The notes: generated from the letters alone by a model not told the origin. A stretch of DNA of 64,000 bases from Promicromonospora iranensis (GCF_028994775.1 NZ_JAJQMN010000007.1:62001-126000); one strand, 5' to 3'. Positions 39,528 to 48,656 are shown, numbered from the stretch's first letter. Numbers and translations are program-made.

Positions 39528-40727
39528 TCAGGCCGCGGGGAACGCGCGGCGGGCCACCAGCACCACCACCAGCGCCGTCATGACGAGCGCCGCCCCGGTG
39601 TAGGGCACGGCGGTGAACCCGACGCCGTCGAGCACGAGCGCCCCGAGCGCCGCCCCGCCGCCGATCCCGATGTTGGCGGTCGAGTTGACCAGGGCGCCGA
39701 CGACGTCGGGCGAGGCGCCCCGGGTGCGGATGGCCGCCGTCTGGAAGACGGCGGCGACCGCGCCGAAGCCGATGCTCCACACGGCCGCGGCGGCGAGCGT
39801 GCCGACCGTGCCGGGGAAGGCGAACCCGAGCGCCAGGATGCCGCCCGCGACGACCACGAGGGTCACGACGGTGGTCTGCCGGAGCCGGACGTCGAGCCGG
39901 GCGGCGGCGTACGCGGCGCCGATGAGGCCGAGCGCGCCGATCAGCAGGAGGGCGGGGCCGAGGGCCGCCGTCGCGAGGCCGGTCGCCAGCAGCAGCACGG
40001 AGACGTAGGTGTAGACGGTGTAGTGGCCGAGGTAGGCGAGCGCGTTCGCTGATGTGACCTGGGCCAGCGCGGTGCGGCGGGCGCCCCGGGCGGCGTCGGC
40101 CGGGGGAGCGCCACCGCCGGCGACGGACGGCAGCAGCAGCGCCGTGAGCACACCGGCGAGCGTGCACGCCCCGGCCAGGACCACGAACGCGGCGCGCCAG
40201 CCGAGGGCGGTGCCGAGCGACGTCGTCAGCGGCACGCCCAGCACGAACCCGGCCGACGCGCCCAGCGTGACCAGGGCCAGGGCACGCCCCGCGAGGTGCG
40301 GGCGCACGAGGCGGGACGCGTACCCGATGCTCACCGAGAAGAAGACGGCGTGGGACGCGCCGCCCAGCGCCCGGGCCACGGCGACCAGCGCGAACGTGGG
40401 CGCGACCGCGACGATCACGTTGCTCAGGACGTAGACGCCGAGGGCGGTGAGCAGGAGGGTCTTGCGCGGCAGCCTGCGTGTCGCCGTCGTCAGGGGCACG
40501 GCGAGCACCGCGACCATGAACGCGTAGGCGGTGACCAGCAGGCCCGCGACGCCCTCGGAGACCTCGAGGTCGTCGCTGATCAGGGGGAGCAGGCCCACCG
40601 GGACCAGCTCGGTGGTGATGGCGACGAACGTCGCGAGCGCCAGGGCGAAGAGCCCGCCCCCGGCCTCCCGAACCCCCTGTGGCTGCCAGTTCACGGCTGT
40701 CCGTCGGGATGCAAACATGCTCCCCAT
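39528..40727 (-). CDS. MFS transporter, DHA1/AraJ-like
   Basis: About 399 residues from ATG 40727 (MGSMFASRRTAVNWQP), twelve predicted TM segments. The opening ALATFVAITTELVPVGLLPL with ISDDLEVSEGVAGLLVTAYA is typical of the AraJ/YdhP/Cmx-type DHA1 subfamily. Motif A appears as VPLTTATRRLPRKTLLLTAL between TM2 and TM3, and ARALGGASHAVFFSVSIGYA follows. Likely exports sugars or drugs; substrate unknown. Longer upstream frame crosses the large palindrome at 40746-40811 and is rejected. Confidence 0.88.
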   Translation of the reverse strand: MGSMFASRRTAVNWQPQGVREAGGGLFALALATFVAITTELVPVGLLPLISDDLEVSEGVAGLLVTAYAFMVAVLAVPLTTATRRLPRKTLLLTALGVYVLSNVIVAVAPTFALVAVARALGGASHAVFFSVSIGYASRLVRPHLAGRALALVTLGASAGFVLGVPLTTSLGTALGWRAAFVVLAGACTLAGVLTALLLPSVAGGGAPPADAARGARRTALAQVTSANALAYLGHYTVYTYVSVLLLATGLATAALGPALLLIGALGLIGAAYAAARLDVRLRQTTVVTLVVVAGGILALGFAFPGTVGTLAAAAVWSIGFGAVAAVFQTAAIRTRGASPDVVGALVNSTANIGIGGGAALGALVLDGVGFTAVPYTGAALVMTALVVVLVARRAFPAA

Positions 40728-40745
40728 CCTGACACCCTCCCAGCC

Positions 40746-40811
40746 CCGTTGAGTGCTGGGTATTTGTGCTGTCGAAACGTTCCGACGGCACAAATACCCA
40801 GCACTCAACGG
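40746..40811. repeat. long near-perfect palindrome (family A)
   Basis: Two 29-nt arms, 40746-40774 and 40783-40811, are reverse complements with one mismatch and an 8-nt loop. The arm includes GTTGAGTGCTGGGTATTTGT. It fills the gap between the GH43 stop and the MFS start and resembles the palindrome at 49236-49298 (GTTGAGTGCGGGCTATCTGT). Probably a dispersed intergenic element also serving as terminator. Confidence 0.85.
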
Positions 40812-40819
40812 ACTGTGGG

Positions 40820-43138
40820 TCAGTCCAGAGCGCGGAGACGGACCGAGTCGAAGAGTGCCGTCGTCGCCGGGGACGCCCCGCCGCCGGCGTAGATGCCGAC
40901 CGCCGGGTCGGTGCCGGCCGGGAGCGTCCACGTGGCGCCGAACCGCCAGCTCCTGCCGTCGCGTGAGCTGGCCGCCCGGTACTCGTGCTCGCCGGTCGCC
41001 GGGTCGGTCGTGTGGAACAGGCGCAGGTGCATGGTGTCCGCGACCGGTCCGGAGACGTGACCGCCGAACCAGGTACGGCCGTCGGCGGTGAGCTCCTTGC
41101 CGAACTCGACCTGGCGCGTCTGCCAGATCGACACCGGCGCCAGCCGCAGGAAGTCGTCGTCGCCCGCGTGCACCAGCAGGCCCGCCTGCTGGTAGTTGCG
41201 CACGGTGTTCTCGCCCAGGGGCAGGGTGACGGTGGCCTCCAGCACGTAGTCGCCGTCCGGGGCGTCGCGCAGCAGCGCGGGGGCGTCGTTCGCCGAGCCG
41301 ACCAGGTCGTGGCCGGTCAGCGGCCAGGAGAGCGCGCCGTCCTCGATGTCGGCCGCAGCCGGCTCGTGCAGCCAGCGCCAGCCCGGGTCCAGCGCGCCGT
41401 CGAACTCCTCGGCGAACGTGACGGCGCCGGCCCGGGGCTCGGCCACCCGCCGGGTCACCGGGTCGTGCGCGGCGACCACCGTCAGGTTGTCGAGCTGCGT
41501 CTCACCGCCGTCGGCCGCCAGGCTCACCGCGGCCCGCCGGGGGAGCGGGCCACGCGGCTCGAACCGCACCTCGGCGTCCACGTCGCCCAGACCGCTCGAC
41601 GACAGCCGCGCGGCGACCGCACCGTCCCGCGCCTCGACGCTCAGGACGTGCCAGTCGCGCAGGTCCACGTTCGCGGGCACCGCGGCCCGCAGCTGCCGCT
41701 TCCCCTGCCCGACGACGAGCTCATGCGCCCCCGCGTCCAACCGCACGGACACCGCGGCCGGACCTCGCCCGCCGAGCGTCGTCGTGAACGACCCGTCGGC
41801 GTCCGGCAGCCGCACGTCGGCCTCGACCCGGACGTCCCGCGGAGCCGGGGCCGTCCGGGCCACGGCGGCGTCCCGCCGACTCGGCACCAGGCGCGCGATC
41901 GCCCCGGCGTCGCCCGAGCCGTCGGAACCCCGGGCGAGCGTCCCCGCCACCCGCCGGAGCCCGGACCCGGACGCCGGGTCGTCGCTCACGATGCCGAGCC
42001 CGCTCGCGGACACCGGCCCCGGCTGCGGACCCTCGCTCGGCCCCGCACCCGCGTTGACCACCGGCCACCCGTCGATCCAGTCCATCCGGTCGATCAGCGT
42101 GGGCCGACGGTTCACGCCGCCCGGCTCCTCGAGCCACGCGTCGTCCTTGTCGATCGCGTGGTAGAGCATCCAGTCCTGCCCCGACACGTCGGTCAGCACC
42201 GCGTGGTGCCCGACGCCGATCCACCGGTTCCCGTTCTGCGCCACCACCTGCGTGCCGCCCACCCGCGACTCGTCCAGGCGCACGCCCTCGTGATCGGTGA
42301 ACGGGCCCAGCGGCGAACGCGACCGGCCCGTGTACACGCTGTACCCCGTCACCGGGCCCGCACAGCAGTTGGCCGACGACCCCATGAGGTAGTACCAGCC
42401 GTCCCGCTTCACCACGAACGCGCCCTCGTACCGGTCCGCGACGGTCACCCGCGTGGGCTCACCCACCGCGCGCGTGCCGGTCTCGTCCAGCTCGGTGACC
42501 CAGATGCCACCGTTGAAGCCGCCGAAGTAGAGGTAGCGCGACCCGTCGTCGTCCGCGAACAGGGCCGGGTCGATCGTGTTGAGGTAGCCGTCGCCCGCCG
42601 CGGGACGCGGGTCCAGCACCGGCCCGCCCGAGTCCGTCCACGGCCCGGTCGGTGTCGGCGCCGTCGCCACGCCGATCGTGTAGTCCCACGGGTCAGGGTT
42701 CGCCGCCGTGTCCGTCACGGTGTAGTACATGACGTACTGGCCGTCCACGTACCGGATGTCCGGCGCCCAGAAGTACGAGGCGCTCGCGGCCCAGGACGGC
42801 CGGTTCTCCTCGTCGAAGATCGTGCCCACGTAGTCCCACGACTCCAGGTCCCGGGACTTCGCGACGTGCATGTTGCCGAACGGCCCGCCCGAGACGAGCG
42901 GGTCGCTCGTCGCGTAGAGGTACCACCAGCCGTCCTTGCCGCGGATCACCGCCGGGTCGGCGTAGGTGTCGGCGAACGGTTCGGTGATCGGGTTGGTAAA
43001 CGTGGTGGCGGGCGGCTGCGCGCTGTTCGACGGCGGTGGCGTGGCCGCCGCCGGAGCGGTGGCGCCGCCGTCGGGCAGGGTCGTGGCGCCCAGGGCCAGC
43101 GCGAGCGAGGCGAGCACGGCGACGAACCGTATCTCCAT
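40820..43138 (-). CDS. secreted GH43 arabinanase/beta-xylosidase-type glycosidase
   Basis: About 772 residues. Signal peptide MEIRFVAVLASLALALGATT, then a GH43 five-bladed propeller. Its three acids are visible: Asp in DTYADPAVIRGKDGWWYLYA, Asp in LNTIDPALFADDDGS and Glu in YEGAFVVKRDGWYYLMGSS. FWAPDIRYVDGQYVMYYT is also typical. Two C-terminal beta-sandwich regions follow (ASDGRSWRFGA-type, LamG/DUF1349-like, from about 560). Substrate is arabinan or arabinoxylan by family; exact subfamily unsure. Start at ATG 43138 because GAAGGG lies 9 nt upstream; ATG 43147 abuts that site. A LacI-type operator lies in the promoter (43210-43225). Confidence 0.9.
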   Translation of the reverse strand: MEIRFVAVLASLALALGATTLPDGGATAPAAATPPPSNSAQPPATTFTNPITEPFADTYADPAVIRGKDGWWYLYATSDPLVSGGPFGNMHVAKSRDLESWDYVGTIFDEENRPSWAASASYFWAPDIRYVDGQYVMYYTVTDTAANPDPWDYTIGVATAPTPTGPWTDSGGPVLDPRPAAGDGYLNTIDPALFADDDGSRYLYFGGFNGGIWVTELDETGTRAVGEPTRVTVADRYEGAFVVKRDGWYYLMGSSANCCAGPVTGYSVYTGRSRSPLGPFTDHEGVRLDESRVGGTQVVAQNGNRWIGVGHHAVLTDVSGQDWMLYHAIDKDDAWLEEPGGVNRRPTLIDRMDWIDGWPVVNAGAGPSEGPQPGPVSASGLGIVSDDPASGSGLRRVAGTLARGSDGSGDAGAIARLVPSRRDAAVARTAPAPRDVRVEADVRLPDADGSFTTTLGGRGPAAVSVRLDAGAHELVVGQGKRQLRAAVPANVDLRDWHVLSVEARDGAVAARLSSSGLGDVDAEVRFEPRGPLPRRAAVSLAADGGETQLDNLTVVAAHDPVTRRVAEPRAGAVTFAEEFDGALDPGWRWLHEPAAADIEDGALSWPLTGHDLVGSANDAPALLRDAPDGDYVLEATVTLPLGENTVRNYQQAGLLVHAGDDDFLRLAPVSIWQTRQVEFGKELTADGRTWFGGHVSGPVADTMHLRLFHTTDPATGEHEYRAASSRDGRSWRFGATWTLPAGTDPAVGIYAGGGASPATTALFDSVRLRALD

Positions 43139-43209
43139 GGGTCTCATCCCTTCGGGAGGTCGCACCGCGTCGTCGGTGACGCGGCCGTGGCTTCCTTGCG
43201 ACGGATTTT

Positions 43210-43225
43210 GATACAACGTAGTACC
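43210..43225. promoter_or_regulatory. LacI-type operator upstream of GH43 gene
   Basis: GATACAACGTAGTACC is a 16-bp imperfect palindrome with central CG (half-sites GATACAAC and GGTACTAC, 6 of 8 matching), the form preferred by LacI/GalR regulators. It is AT-rich for this genome and 72 nt upstream of the GH43 start. On the minus strand it is followed by TATCAA, a possible -10, so binding would repress GH43. The regulator is not in the window. Confidence 0.55.
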
Positions 43226-43389
43226 AGGCGTGAAGGTACCGTCGGCCGGCCGGTTCCGTCCAGGGCTGACGCGGGACGGACGTGAGGCAACGCACCGTAA
43301 TCCCTGGACGATGGGCACTAGACTGGTTCGGCCCCCGTCGCTGTGGGCTGAACGATCAACCACCACCCCTAACTGTGAGGACCATCTGC

Positions 43390-44988
43390 GTGATCACTGC
43401 CCATGGCGTCGAGCTGCGCGTCGGCGCGCGCGTGCTGCTGAGCGAGGCGAACTTCCGGGTCGCCTCGGGCGACCGGATCGGCCTGGTCGGTCGTAACGGT
43501 GCCGGCAAGACCACGCTGACGAAGACCCTCGCGGGGGAGACCCAGCCGACGGGCGGGCAGATCGTGCGCGGTACCGACATCGGCTACCTGCCGCAGGACC
43601 CGCGTACCGGCGACCTCGAGGTCCTCGCGATGGACCGTGTGCTGTCCGCGCGCGGGCTGGACCACGTCATCGCGCAGATGCGGCGGGCCGAGGGTGACAT
43701 GGCGTCGGCCGACGCGGCGACGCAGGCCGCCGCGATGGAGCGCTACCCCAAGCTCGAGGCGCGCTTCCTGGCCGCCGGCGGTTACGCCGCCGAGTCGGAG
43801 GCGCAGATCATCACCGCGAACCTGGGCCTGGACGAGCGTGTCCTGGCGCAGCCGCTCGGCACGCTCTCCGGTGGACAGCGACGCCGGATCGAGCTGGCGC
43901 GCATCCTGTTCAGCGGCGTCGAGACGCTGCTGCTGGACGAGCCCACGAACCACCTCGACGCGGACTCCATCATGTGGCTGCGCGACTACCTGCGGGCGTA
44001 CAACGGCGGGTTCATCGTGATCAGCCACGACGTCGACCTGCTGCGCGCCACCGTGAACAAGGTGTTCCACCTGGACGCCAACCGGGGCGAGCTCGACCAG
44101 TACAACCTGGGCTGGGACGCGTACCTGGAGCAGCGCGAGACGGACGAGCGGCGTCGTCGGCGAGAGCGGGCGAACGCCGAGAAGAAGGCGGGCACGCTGC
44201 TCGCCCAGGCCGAGAAGATGCGCGCCAAGGCGACCAAGGCCACCGCCGCGCAGAACATGATCAAGCGCGCCGAGAAGATGATGTCGGGGCTGGAGGCCGA
44301 GCGTGCCTCGGACCGCGTGGCCAAGCTGCGCTTCCCGACGCCGGCACCCTGCGGACGCACGCCGCTGACGGCGAACGGGCTGTCGAAGGCGTACGGCTCC
44401 CAGGAGGTGTTCGCCGGGGTGGACCTGGCGATCGACCGCGGGTCACGGGTCGTCATCCTCGGCTTCAACGGTGCGGGCAAGACGACGCTGCTGCGGATCC
44501 TCGCCGGTGTGGAGGCGCCCGACACGGGCGAGGTCGTGCCCGGGCACGGGCTCAAGCTCGGCTACTACGCCCAGGAGCACGACACGCTCGACATGAACGT
44601 GACGGTCGTGGAGAACCTGCGGCACGCCGCGCCGGACCTCACGGACACCCAGGTCCGCTCGGTGCTCGGCTCGTTCCTGTTCAGCGGCGACGACGCCGAG
44701 AAGCCCACCAGCGTGCTGTCCGGCGGCGAGAAGACGCGGCTCGCGCTGGCGACGATCGTCGTGTCCGGCGCGAACGTGCTGCTCCTCGACGAGCCCACCA
44801 ACAACCTCGACCCGGCGTCGCGTGCCGAGATCCTCGGTGCGCTCAAGACGTACGAGGGCGCGGTCGTGATGGTGACGCACGACGACGGCGCCGTGGATGC
44901 GCTGGAGCCCGAGCGCGTGCTGCTGCTGCCCGACGGCGACGAGGATCTCTGGAGCGACGAGTACGCGGAACTGGTGTCGCTGGCCTGA
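43390..44988 (+). CDS. ABC-F family ATPase
   Basis: 532 residues with two ABC domains and no TM segments. First: GLVGRNGAGKTTLTKTLAGE, signature LSGGQRRRIELARILF, LLLDEPTNHLDADSIMWL. Second: ILGFNGAGKTTLLRILAGVE, LSGGEKTRLALATIVV, LLLDEPTNNLDPASRAEIL. Between them is the charged P-site linker (RRRRERANAEKKAGTLLAQA). ABC-F proteins act on ribosomes (EttA/Uup-like, some give antibiotic resistance). GTG 43390 start with GAGG 9 nt upstream. Frame is open to 43282, but the homology starts at ITAHGVELRVGARVLL. Confidence 0.94.
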   Translation: MITAHGVELRVGARVLLSEANFRVASGDRIGLVGRNGAGKTTLTKTLAGETQPTGGQIVRGTDIGYLPQDPRTGDLEVLAMDRVLSARGLDHVIAQMRRAEGDMASADAATQAAAMERYPKLEARFLAAGGYAAESEAQIITANLGLDERVLAQPLGTLSGGQRRRIELARILFSGVETLLLDEPTNHLDADSIMWLRDYLRAYNGGFIVISHDVDLLRATVNKVFHLDANRGELDQYNLGWDAYLEQRETDERRRRRERANAEKKAGTLLAQAEKMRAKATKATAAQNMIKRAEKMMSGLEAERASDRVAKLRFPTPAPCGRTPLTANGLSKAYGSQEVFAGVDLAIDRGSRVVILGFNGAGKTTLLRILAGVEAPDTGEVVPGHGLKLGYYAQEHDTLDMNVTVVENLRHAAPDLTDTQVRSVLGSFLFSGDDAEKPTSVLSGGEKTRLALATIVVSGANVLLLDEPTNNLDPASRAEILGALKTYEGAVVMVTHDDGAVDALEPERVLLLPDGDEDLWSDEYAELVSLA

Positions 44989-45038
44989 CGCCATTCTCGA
45001 CCGGCATGAGGTTCGAGCGGGGTCGGCGGTGACTGCAG

Positions 45039-45086
45039 GTCTGCGGGATGGGTTGCCGTCCGTAGACACCGTCTACTCAGGGCAAC
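45039..45086. repeat. degenerate palindrome (family B)
   Basis: GTCTGCGGGATGGGTTGCC (45039-45057) leads to a central GTAGACACCGTCTAC (45062-45076), then GGCAAC (45081-45086). The left arm and centre match the intact palindrome at 61750-61810 (GTCTGCGGGGTGGGTAGCTC, centre GTAGACATCGTCTAC). The outer right arm has diverged. Intergenic between ABC-F and SURF1 genes. Confidence 0.65.
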
Positions 45087-45130
45087 ACGACGACCAACGG
45101 ACGGTTCGACCAGTGGCGGTGGCCGACGGG

Positions 45131-46102
45131 TCAGTGCAGCTGGGCCTCGATGAGGGCGTCTTCCTCGTCCTCGGCGGTCTGCCGGCGGTCACGGGCCGGT
45201 CGGCGCCCCCGTACGCCGTCGGCGTCGGTCTGGTCGTCGGAGGCGAGGAGCAGGTCGCCCGCCGACACGGTCTCGCCGCGCAGCGCCCCGCGCTCCCGGC
45301 GCCACAGCAAGATGTAGCCCGCGATCGCGCCGATCGCGAAGATGCACCACTGGAACGCGTACGACAGGTGGGAACCCGGGTCGGTGTCCGGCTTGGGGAG
45401 GGCGGCGAGTGCGGTCTCGGGTGCCGGGTCCTCGGTCCGCAGCGCCCCGTACGCGCCGACGGTGCGGCCCTCGGCCCACTCGGCGCCGTCCGGCCCGGCA
45501 GCGAGCACCTGCTCGGTCGAGATCGCCTGCACCTGCCCGGGGAGCGCGCCCCGGGCCGACGGCGGCTCGTCCGCCCGCAGCGACGCCACGATCCGCACGT
45601 TGCCCGACGGCGGCGCGGGTACCGCGTCCGGGCCGGCCGCATCGCGACCGAGCGGGACGGTGCCACGGTTGATGACGATCACGATGTCCTGCCCGTCGAC
45701 CCGGGCCTCGAACGGCACCAGCACGTGATAGCCGTTGCGCCCGGCGACGGGCCGGTTGCGCAGCAGCACCGTCGCGTCCGTGACGTACTCGCCCTCGAGC
45801 TCGACGCGCTGCCAGATCTCGTCGTCCGGCACGACGGCGCCCGGACCGGCCAGGATCTCGCCCACCGGCACGACCGGCGCCGACCAGTTGGCGTTGACGA
45901 GGTCGATCTCTGCGTTGCGGGACTCGGCCCGCTCCCACTGCCAGCGACCCGCCACCAGGCACAGGGCCGCGAGGACCACGGCTGCGACCGCCAGGATCAC
46001 CCACTGGCGCGTCGTGCGCGGGCCACGGGACTCGTCGGCCCCGGTGCTCGCGACGCCGTCGCTCATGACGCCAGGACGGCCGGCCGTGGCGCCGTCGCTC
46101 AC
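45131..46102 (-). CDS. SURF1 family cytochrome oxidase assembly protein
   Basis: 323 residues. TM1 is QWVILAVAAVVLAALCLVAG followed by RWQWERAESRNAEIDLVNAN (the SURF1 G-R-W-Q-W/Q-x-R-x-x-x-K motif). The periplasmic beta domain has VELEGEYVTDATVLLRNRPV then GYHVLVPFEA and VINRGTVPLG. TM2 is SYAFQWCIFAIGAIAGYILL with the typical S-Y-A-x-Q-W. A hydrophilic tail follows. It helps cytochrome c oxidase assembly. GTG 46102 overlaps the upstream 83-residue gene (GTGA). A nearly identical second start, ATGAGCGACGGCG, lies 36 nt inside, so the start region is duplicated. Confidence 0.92.
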   Translation of the reverse strand: MSDGATAGRPGVMSDGVASTGADESRGPRTTRQWVILAVAAVVLAALCLVAGRWQWERAESRNAEIDLVNANWSAPVVPVGEILAGPGAVVPDDEIWQRVELEGEYVTDATVLLRNRPVAGRNGYHVLVPFEARVDGQDIVIVINRGTVPLGRDAAGPDAVPAPPSGNVRIVASLRADEPPSARGALPGQVQAISTEQVLAAGPDGAEWAEGRTVGAYGALRTEDPAPETALAALPKPDTDPGSHLSYAFQWCIFAIGAIAGYILLWRRERGALRGETVSAGDLLLASDDQTDADGVRGRRPARDRRQTAEDEEDALIEAQLH

Positions 46103-46350
46103 GACACCCGGTCCAGCTCGTCCACCGCCACGGTCTGCTTCCAGAACGACCGCGACGCGAGGAACTGCTCGAGGTGCTCACGGTGCTGGTCGCACGCGAG
46201 CCATACCTTGCGGCGCTCGGGTGTGTGCAGCTTCGGGTTGTTCCACAGGAGGCCCCACGCCGCCTGCTCGCGGCAGCCCTTGGCGCTGCAGATCAGCTCG
46301 CCGTCGGGCACGGGGTCGGGTGCGGGGCCGGAGAGGCCGAGGAGGTCCAT
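46099..46350 (-). CDS. small Cys/His protein upstream of SURF1
   Basis: 83 residues from ATG 46350. Conserved-looking core: ELICSAKGCREQAAWGLLWN then NPKLHTPERRKVWLACDQHR with HLEQFLASRSF. Cys x4 and C-D-x-H suggest a small zinc-ribbon. Homologues of this size beside SURF1 are common in Actinobacteria and often carry the misleading label acetone carboxylase (recollection). Function unknown. Coupled to SURF1 by a GTGA overlap, and 11 nt after the DUF3099 gene. Confidence 0.75.
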   Translation of the reverse strand: MDLLGLSGPAPDPVPDGELICSAKGCREQAAWGLLWNNPKLHTPERRKVWLACDQHREHLEQFLASRSFWKQTVAVDELDRVS

Positions 46351-46361
46351 CGGAAGTTCCC

Positions 46362-46715
46362 TCAGTCGTCCACGTGGTCGATGACGCGCCCCGCACCCGG
46401 TGCCCGGGCAGCCGGGATGTCGGGGGAGGCGTCGACGTCGGGCAGCTCGGTGAGCGCCGGCGCCGCCGCGGGCGTCACGGGCGAGGTGTCGTGCGTGACC
46501 TGGTCCCGCCCGGAGTTCGCGATGAGCACCGCCGAGTACGGCAGCACCACGGCGGCGGCGACGAGCGCCCAGCGGACCCAGCCGTCGACCAGCACCGCGC
46601 CGATGATGCACACCACGCGGATGGACATCTGGATCAGGTAGCTGCGTGTGCGGCGTGCCTGGTCCACTGCCAGCGGCACGTGGGCCGAGGTGATGGACGG
46701 AACCGGCTCGCTCAT
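46362..46715 (-). CDS. DUF3099 membrane protein
   Basis: 117 residues: PSITSAHVPLAVDQARRTRS with YLIQMSIRVVCIIGAVLVDG and WVRWALVAAAVVLPYSAVLI, i.e. a short cytoplasmic start and two TM segments, matching DUF3099 of Actinobacteria. A hydrophilic Ala/Pro-rich tail follows. First gene of a three-gene minus-strand operon with the small Cys protein and SURF1. Function unknown; the partnership with SURF1 hints at a membrane respiratory role. Confidence 0.85.
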   Translation of the reverse strand: MSEPVPSITSAHVPLAVDQARRTRSYLIQMSIRVVCIIGAVLVDGWVRWALVAAAVVLPYSAVLIANSGRDQVTHDTSPVTPAAAPALTELPDVDASPDIPAARAPGAGRVIDHVDD

Positions 46716-46963
46716 CCCGTCAGTCTACGTCCGTGACGTCCCCGCCGTAACGCGCTCCGCCGTCCGCGCGGGCGGCGTGCGTCACAGGTTGTTGTAGGAA
46801 ACCGACAAGGACCGCTGGATCCCTGTGGCCCGCCGCGCGCGGCGTCCGCTCGACGCGCGGGGTAGCGTCGCAGCGGACCCGGATCGAGCCCGGTACCGGC
46901 CGCTGCCCCCAGCCTCGCGCGGCCTCCATGCGAACAGCACCATCACAGCATCGAGGAGTTCAG

Positions 46964-47707
46964 GTGACCACCATGCCCACTGAGAGCATTTCTGCAGGCC
47001 CGACCGGCAGGGTAGTCGTCGTGACGGGCGCCGCCCGTGGCATCGGCCGCGCGATCGCCGAGCGTTTCGTCGCGGACGGCGACCGCGTCGCCACCATCTA
47101 CCGCGGGGGCGACCTGCCCAAGGGTGTCGAGGCCTATGTGGCGGACATCACCGACACCGCGGCCGTCGACGCCGCGTTCACCGCGATCGAGGCCGACATG
47201 GGCCCCGTCGAGGTGCTCGTCGCCAGCGCCGGCGTGACCAAGGACCAGCTCCTCATGCGCATGAGCGACGAGGAGTTCGAGTCGGTCGTCGACGTGAACC
47301 TCACGGGGACGTTCCGCTGCGTGCGCCGCGCGTCCAAGGGCATGATCCGGGCTCGGAAGGGGCGCATCGTGCTGATCGGCTCGATCGTCGGCCTGTTCGG
47401 CGGTGCCGGCCAGGTCAACTACGCCTCGTCGAAGGCCGCCCTGGTGGGCATGGCCCGCTCGATCAGCCGTGAGCTCGGCACCCGTGGGATCACCGCGAAC
47501 GTCGTCGCGCCCGGCTACGTCGAGACCGACATGACGGCCGCGCTGTCCGAGGACGTGCGCAAGTTCTACCTCAAGAACATCCCGGCCGGCCGATTCGCCT
47601 CGCCGGACGAGGTCGCGGCAGTGGTCTCGTTCGTCGCGTCCGACGCCGCGGGCTACGTCACGGGTGCGGTCATCCCCGTCGACGGTGGTCTCGGGATGGG
47701 GCACTGA
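46964..47707 (+). CDS. fabG: 3-oxoacyl-ACP reductase (MabA-type)
   Basis: About 247 residues, classical SDR. Cofactor motif VVTGAARGIGRAIAERF, ASAGVTKDQLLMRM (NAG-type position reads SAG), catalytic Ser in VLIGSIVGLFGGAGQ, and Y-x-x-x-K in NYASSKAAL. C-terminal APGYVETDMTAALSEDVRKF and GAVIPVDGGLGMGH are FabG hallmarks. It reduces 3-oxoacyl-ACP in type II fatty-acid synthesis. GTG 46964 chosen because GAGGAG is 5 nt upstream; ATG 46973 is the alternative. Followed by fabI at 160 nt, the order of mycobacterial mabA-inhA. Confidence 0.94.
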   Translation: MTTMPTESISAGPTGRVVVVTGAARGIGRAIAERFVADGDRVATIYRGGDLPKGVEAYVADITDTAAVDAAFTAIEADMGPVEVLVASAGVTKDQLLMRMSDEEFESVVDVNLTGTFRCVRRASKGMIRARKGRIVLIGSIVGLFGGAGQVNYASSKAALVGMARSISRELGTRGITANVVAPGYVETDMTAALSEDVRKFYLKNIPAGRFASPDEVAAVVSFVASDAAGYVTGAVIPVDGGLGMGH

Positions 47708-47867
47708 GCCGTACTCTGGCGCCGCTACCTGCGGTTTTGCCCGAATATATCCAACATTCTGGACATGAAGCACGGCGCGGAGTTTCGTACCACGCCGCAA
47801 TCCGCATTACGCTCGCACCCAGCGCAGGGGTTGCTTCGGCACGCCTGCGCCCGATCGGAAGGACAAC

Positions 47868-48638
47868 ATGGGTCTCCTCGAAGGTAAGAAGCTGCTCGTC
47901 ACGGGCGTGCTGACGGACTCGTCGATCGCATTCCACGCAGCCCGGCTCGCTCAGGACGAGGGCGCCGAGGTGGTTCTCTCGTCCTTCGGGCGGCAGATGA
48001 AGCTCACGCAGGCCTTCGCCAAGCGGCTGCCGGTCGAGGCACCGGTGGTCGAGCTGGACGCGACCAGCCAGGAGAACCTCGACGGTCTGGCCGACGCGAT
48101 CCGCGCGGAGGGCTTCGACCGGCTCGACGGCGTGGTGCACTCGATCGGGTTCGCCCCGCAGTCCGTCATGGGCGGCAACTTCCTCACGGGCACCTGGGAG
48201 GACGTCGCCACCGCGCTGCACGTCTCCACGTTCTCGTACAAGTCGATCGCCGTGGCGGCGAGGGAGCTGATGACGGATGGCGGCGCCGTCGTCGGACTGA
48301 CGTTCGACGCGCAGTTCGCCTGGCCCGTCTACGACTGGATGGGCGTGGCCAAGGCCGGTCTGGAGTCCGCGAACCGTTACCTGGCGCGCGACCTCGGCCC
48401 CGAAGGAATCCGCTGCAACCTCGTCTCGGCAGGGCCGATCCGGACCACCGCCGCCAAGTCCATACCGGGCTTCGCGACGATGGAGGACGCCTGGCCGACC
48501 CGAGCCCCGCTCGGCTGGGACCAGACGACCGCGGAGCCGGCGGCACGTGCCGTGTGCGCGCTCCTGTCGGACTGGTTCCCGGCGACCACCGGCGAGATCG
48601 TGCACGTCGACGGCGGCGTGCACGCCATGGGTCAATAG
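47868..48638 (+). CDS. fabI: enoyl-ACP reductase (InhA/FabI)
   Basis: 256 residues: GLLEGKKLLVTGVLTDSSIA opening, LSSFGRQMKLTQAFAKRLP, LDGVVHSIGFAPQSVMGG, and the FabI active-site pattern with Tyr and Lys in GLTFDAQFAWPVYDWMGVAK and AGLESANRYLARDLGPEGIR. SAGPIRTTAAKSIPGF follows. Length and motifs agree with InhA-type enzymes. It carries out the last reduction of each elongation cycle. ATG with GGAAGG upstream. The stop is duplicated by a 17-bp repeat. A separate AT-rich patch (47738-47765) in the 160-nt gap may hold its own promoter. Confidence 0.95.
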   Translation: MGLLEGKKLLVTGVLTDSSIAFHAARLAQDEGAEVVLSSFGRQMKLTQAFAKRLPVEAPVVELDATSQENLDGLADAIRAEGFDRLDGVVHSIGFAPQSVMGGNFLTGTWEDVATALHVSTFSYKSIAVAARELMTDGGAVVGLTFDAQFAWPVYDWMGVAKAGLESANRYLARDLGPEGIRCNLVSAGPIRTTAAKSIPGFATMEDAWPTRAPLGWDQTTAEPAARAVCALLSDWFPATTGEIVHVDGGVHAMGQ

Positions 48639-48656
48639 ACGACATGGGTCAATAGA
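48626..48656. repeat. 17-bp tandem duplication at the fabI stop
   Basis: CATGGGTCAATAGACGA (48626-48642) is followed by a second CATGGGTCAATAGA (48643-48656). Each copy has in-frame ATG-GGT-CAA-TAG, so the last three codons and stop of fabI are duplicated just before the sixA ribosome site. Confidence 0.85.

Noticed and set aside
46099-46350. Acetone carboxylase
   Set aside because: Proteins of this size and context are often labelled so, but 83 residues with a Cys/His cluster cannot be a carboxylase subunit.
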